Below, piece by piece: positions 53,910 through 54,195 of a stretch of DNA of 54,195 nucleotides; the stretch's first letter is position 1; the number at the start of each line of letters is the position of its first letter. The position numbers were made by a program, and so were the translations under genes. The DNA is from Paracoccaceae bacterium (GTDB lineage Bacteria > Pseudomonadota > Alphaproteobacteria > Rhodobacterales > Rhodobacteraceae), in assembly GCA_026710155.1 (NCBI GenBank), contig JAPORQ010000005.1, forward strand, positions 1 through 54,195, read 5' to 3'. The notes under the pieces are model-generated. The model saw only the letters and a program-made list of their open reading frames with translations. It did not search any database and was not told the origin of the DNA.

Positions 53910-54195
53910 ATGCCGGAGCCTGATAAAACCATTGATCTTGACCGCAGGCTTTCGGTGTTGGAGGAACGCATGAACACGATAACCGAAAGCTATGACCGGG
54001 GCTGGAAACTCCTTGAGGCCAAGATGGGGGAAGCAACCGCCGGCATGAGGGAGGACAGTGCCAAGTTGGAGGCCAAAATGGGGGAAGCCAATGCCAAGCT
54101 TGAGGCCAAGATGGGGGAAGCAACCGCCGGCATGAGGGAAGACAATGCCAGGCGGGACACCGAATTTGCCAAGCTCCGTGAGGACAGTGCCAAGC
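53910..54195 (+). CDS. Repetitive coiled-coil protein, runs off the window
   Basis: The ATG at 53910 opens MPEPDKTIDLDRRLSVLEER and leads into repeats of KMGEATAGMREDSAKLEA and KMGEANAKLEA, still open at the last base. The heptad-like spacing predicts a long coiled coil. By analogy with the copy at 53619-53822 it probably ends in a membrane helix beyond the window. Repeated DNA units of about 33 and 60 bases make this gene prone to expansion or contraction. Confidence 0.65.
   Translation, partial: MPEPDKTIDLDRRLSVLEERMNTITESYDRGWKLLEAKMGEATAGMREDSAKLEAKMGEANAKLEAKMGEATAGMREDNARRDTEFAKLREDSAK

Overview
The window reads as part of an alphaproteobacterial chromosome of moderately low G+C. The clues are a C4-pathway 5-aminolevulinate synthase (HemA), CobW/CobN/CobO/CobQ-type cobalamin genes, a GlxB/GlxC/GlxD-type glutamate-synthase-like operon, a DUF1989-aminomethyltransferase fusion, and relics of an RsrI/EcoRI-type restriction-modification (R-M) system. 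There is no rRNA or tRNA to place it further.

Layout. (1) 1-1.6 kb: a decaying AT-rich type II R-M island with an apparently intact methyltransferase. Its endonuclease gene is frameshifted and interrupted by the end of a small mobile element that carries a piece of a type I HsdS gene. (2) 1.6-2.4 kb: a class II aldolase. (3) 2.6-22.8 kb: a large corrinoid cluster, cbiX-cobH-cobL-cobI-cbiG/cobJ-cobM (+), cobB-cobA (-), cbiD-cobK-cobW-cobN-cobO-cobQ (+) and hemA (-). A frameshifted DUF2335 locus and a DUF1772-like membrane protein lie inside it. The set mixes early cobalt insertion genes (CbiX, CbiD, CbiG) with genes usually linked to late insertion (CobN, CobW). (4) 22.8-24.5 kb: an IS5-family remnant with a deleted IS630 element nested in it. 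(5) 24.5-31 kb: a gluconolactonase-like gene, a sensory cassette (periplasmic binding protein, histidine kinase, receiver-PP2C phosphatase) and a HAD dehalogenase-like gene. (6) 31.3-33 kb: an ammonium transporter with a small membrane companion and a clear terminator. (7) 33.3-35.7 kb: a dead EcoRI/RsrI-like R-M pair. The endonuclease gene is split by a 580-bp element with perfect 24-bp terminal inverted repeats and an 8-bp target duplication, whose cargo is a decayed HsdS half-gene. (8) 35.8-39.9 kb: an aldose-epimerase-like gene, then about 3 kb of transposon wreckage. (9) 39.9-51.8 kb: a large operon, mostly on the minus strand, probably for using an N-methylated or other amine. It has an FAD oxidoreductase, a glutamine-synthetase-like ligase, a GlxB/C/D glutamate-synthase-like trio, a nitrilase, two uncharacterised proteins, a DUF1989-GcvT fusion and an SDR, with a divergent GntR/FadR-type regulator. 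(10) 51.8-54.2 kb: an exported ankyrin-repeat protein, a broken HEPN-like pair and repeated coiled-coil genes running off the edge.

The most unusual signal is that two related small elements carrying HsdS fragments each sit inside a restriction endonuclease gene, 34 kb apart. The second is defined to the base: removing it and one copy of the target duplication restores the reading frame of an EcoRI-like enzyme across the junction.
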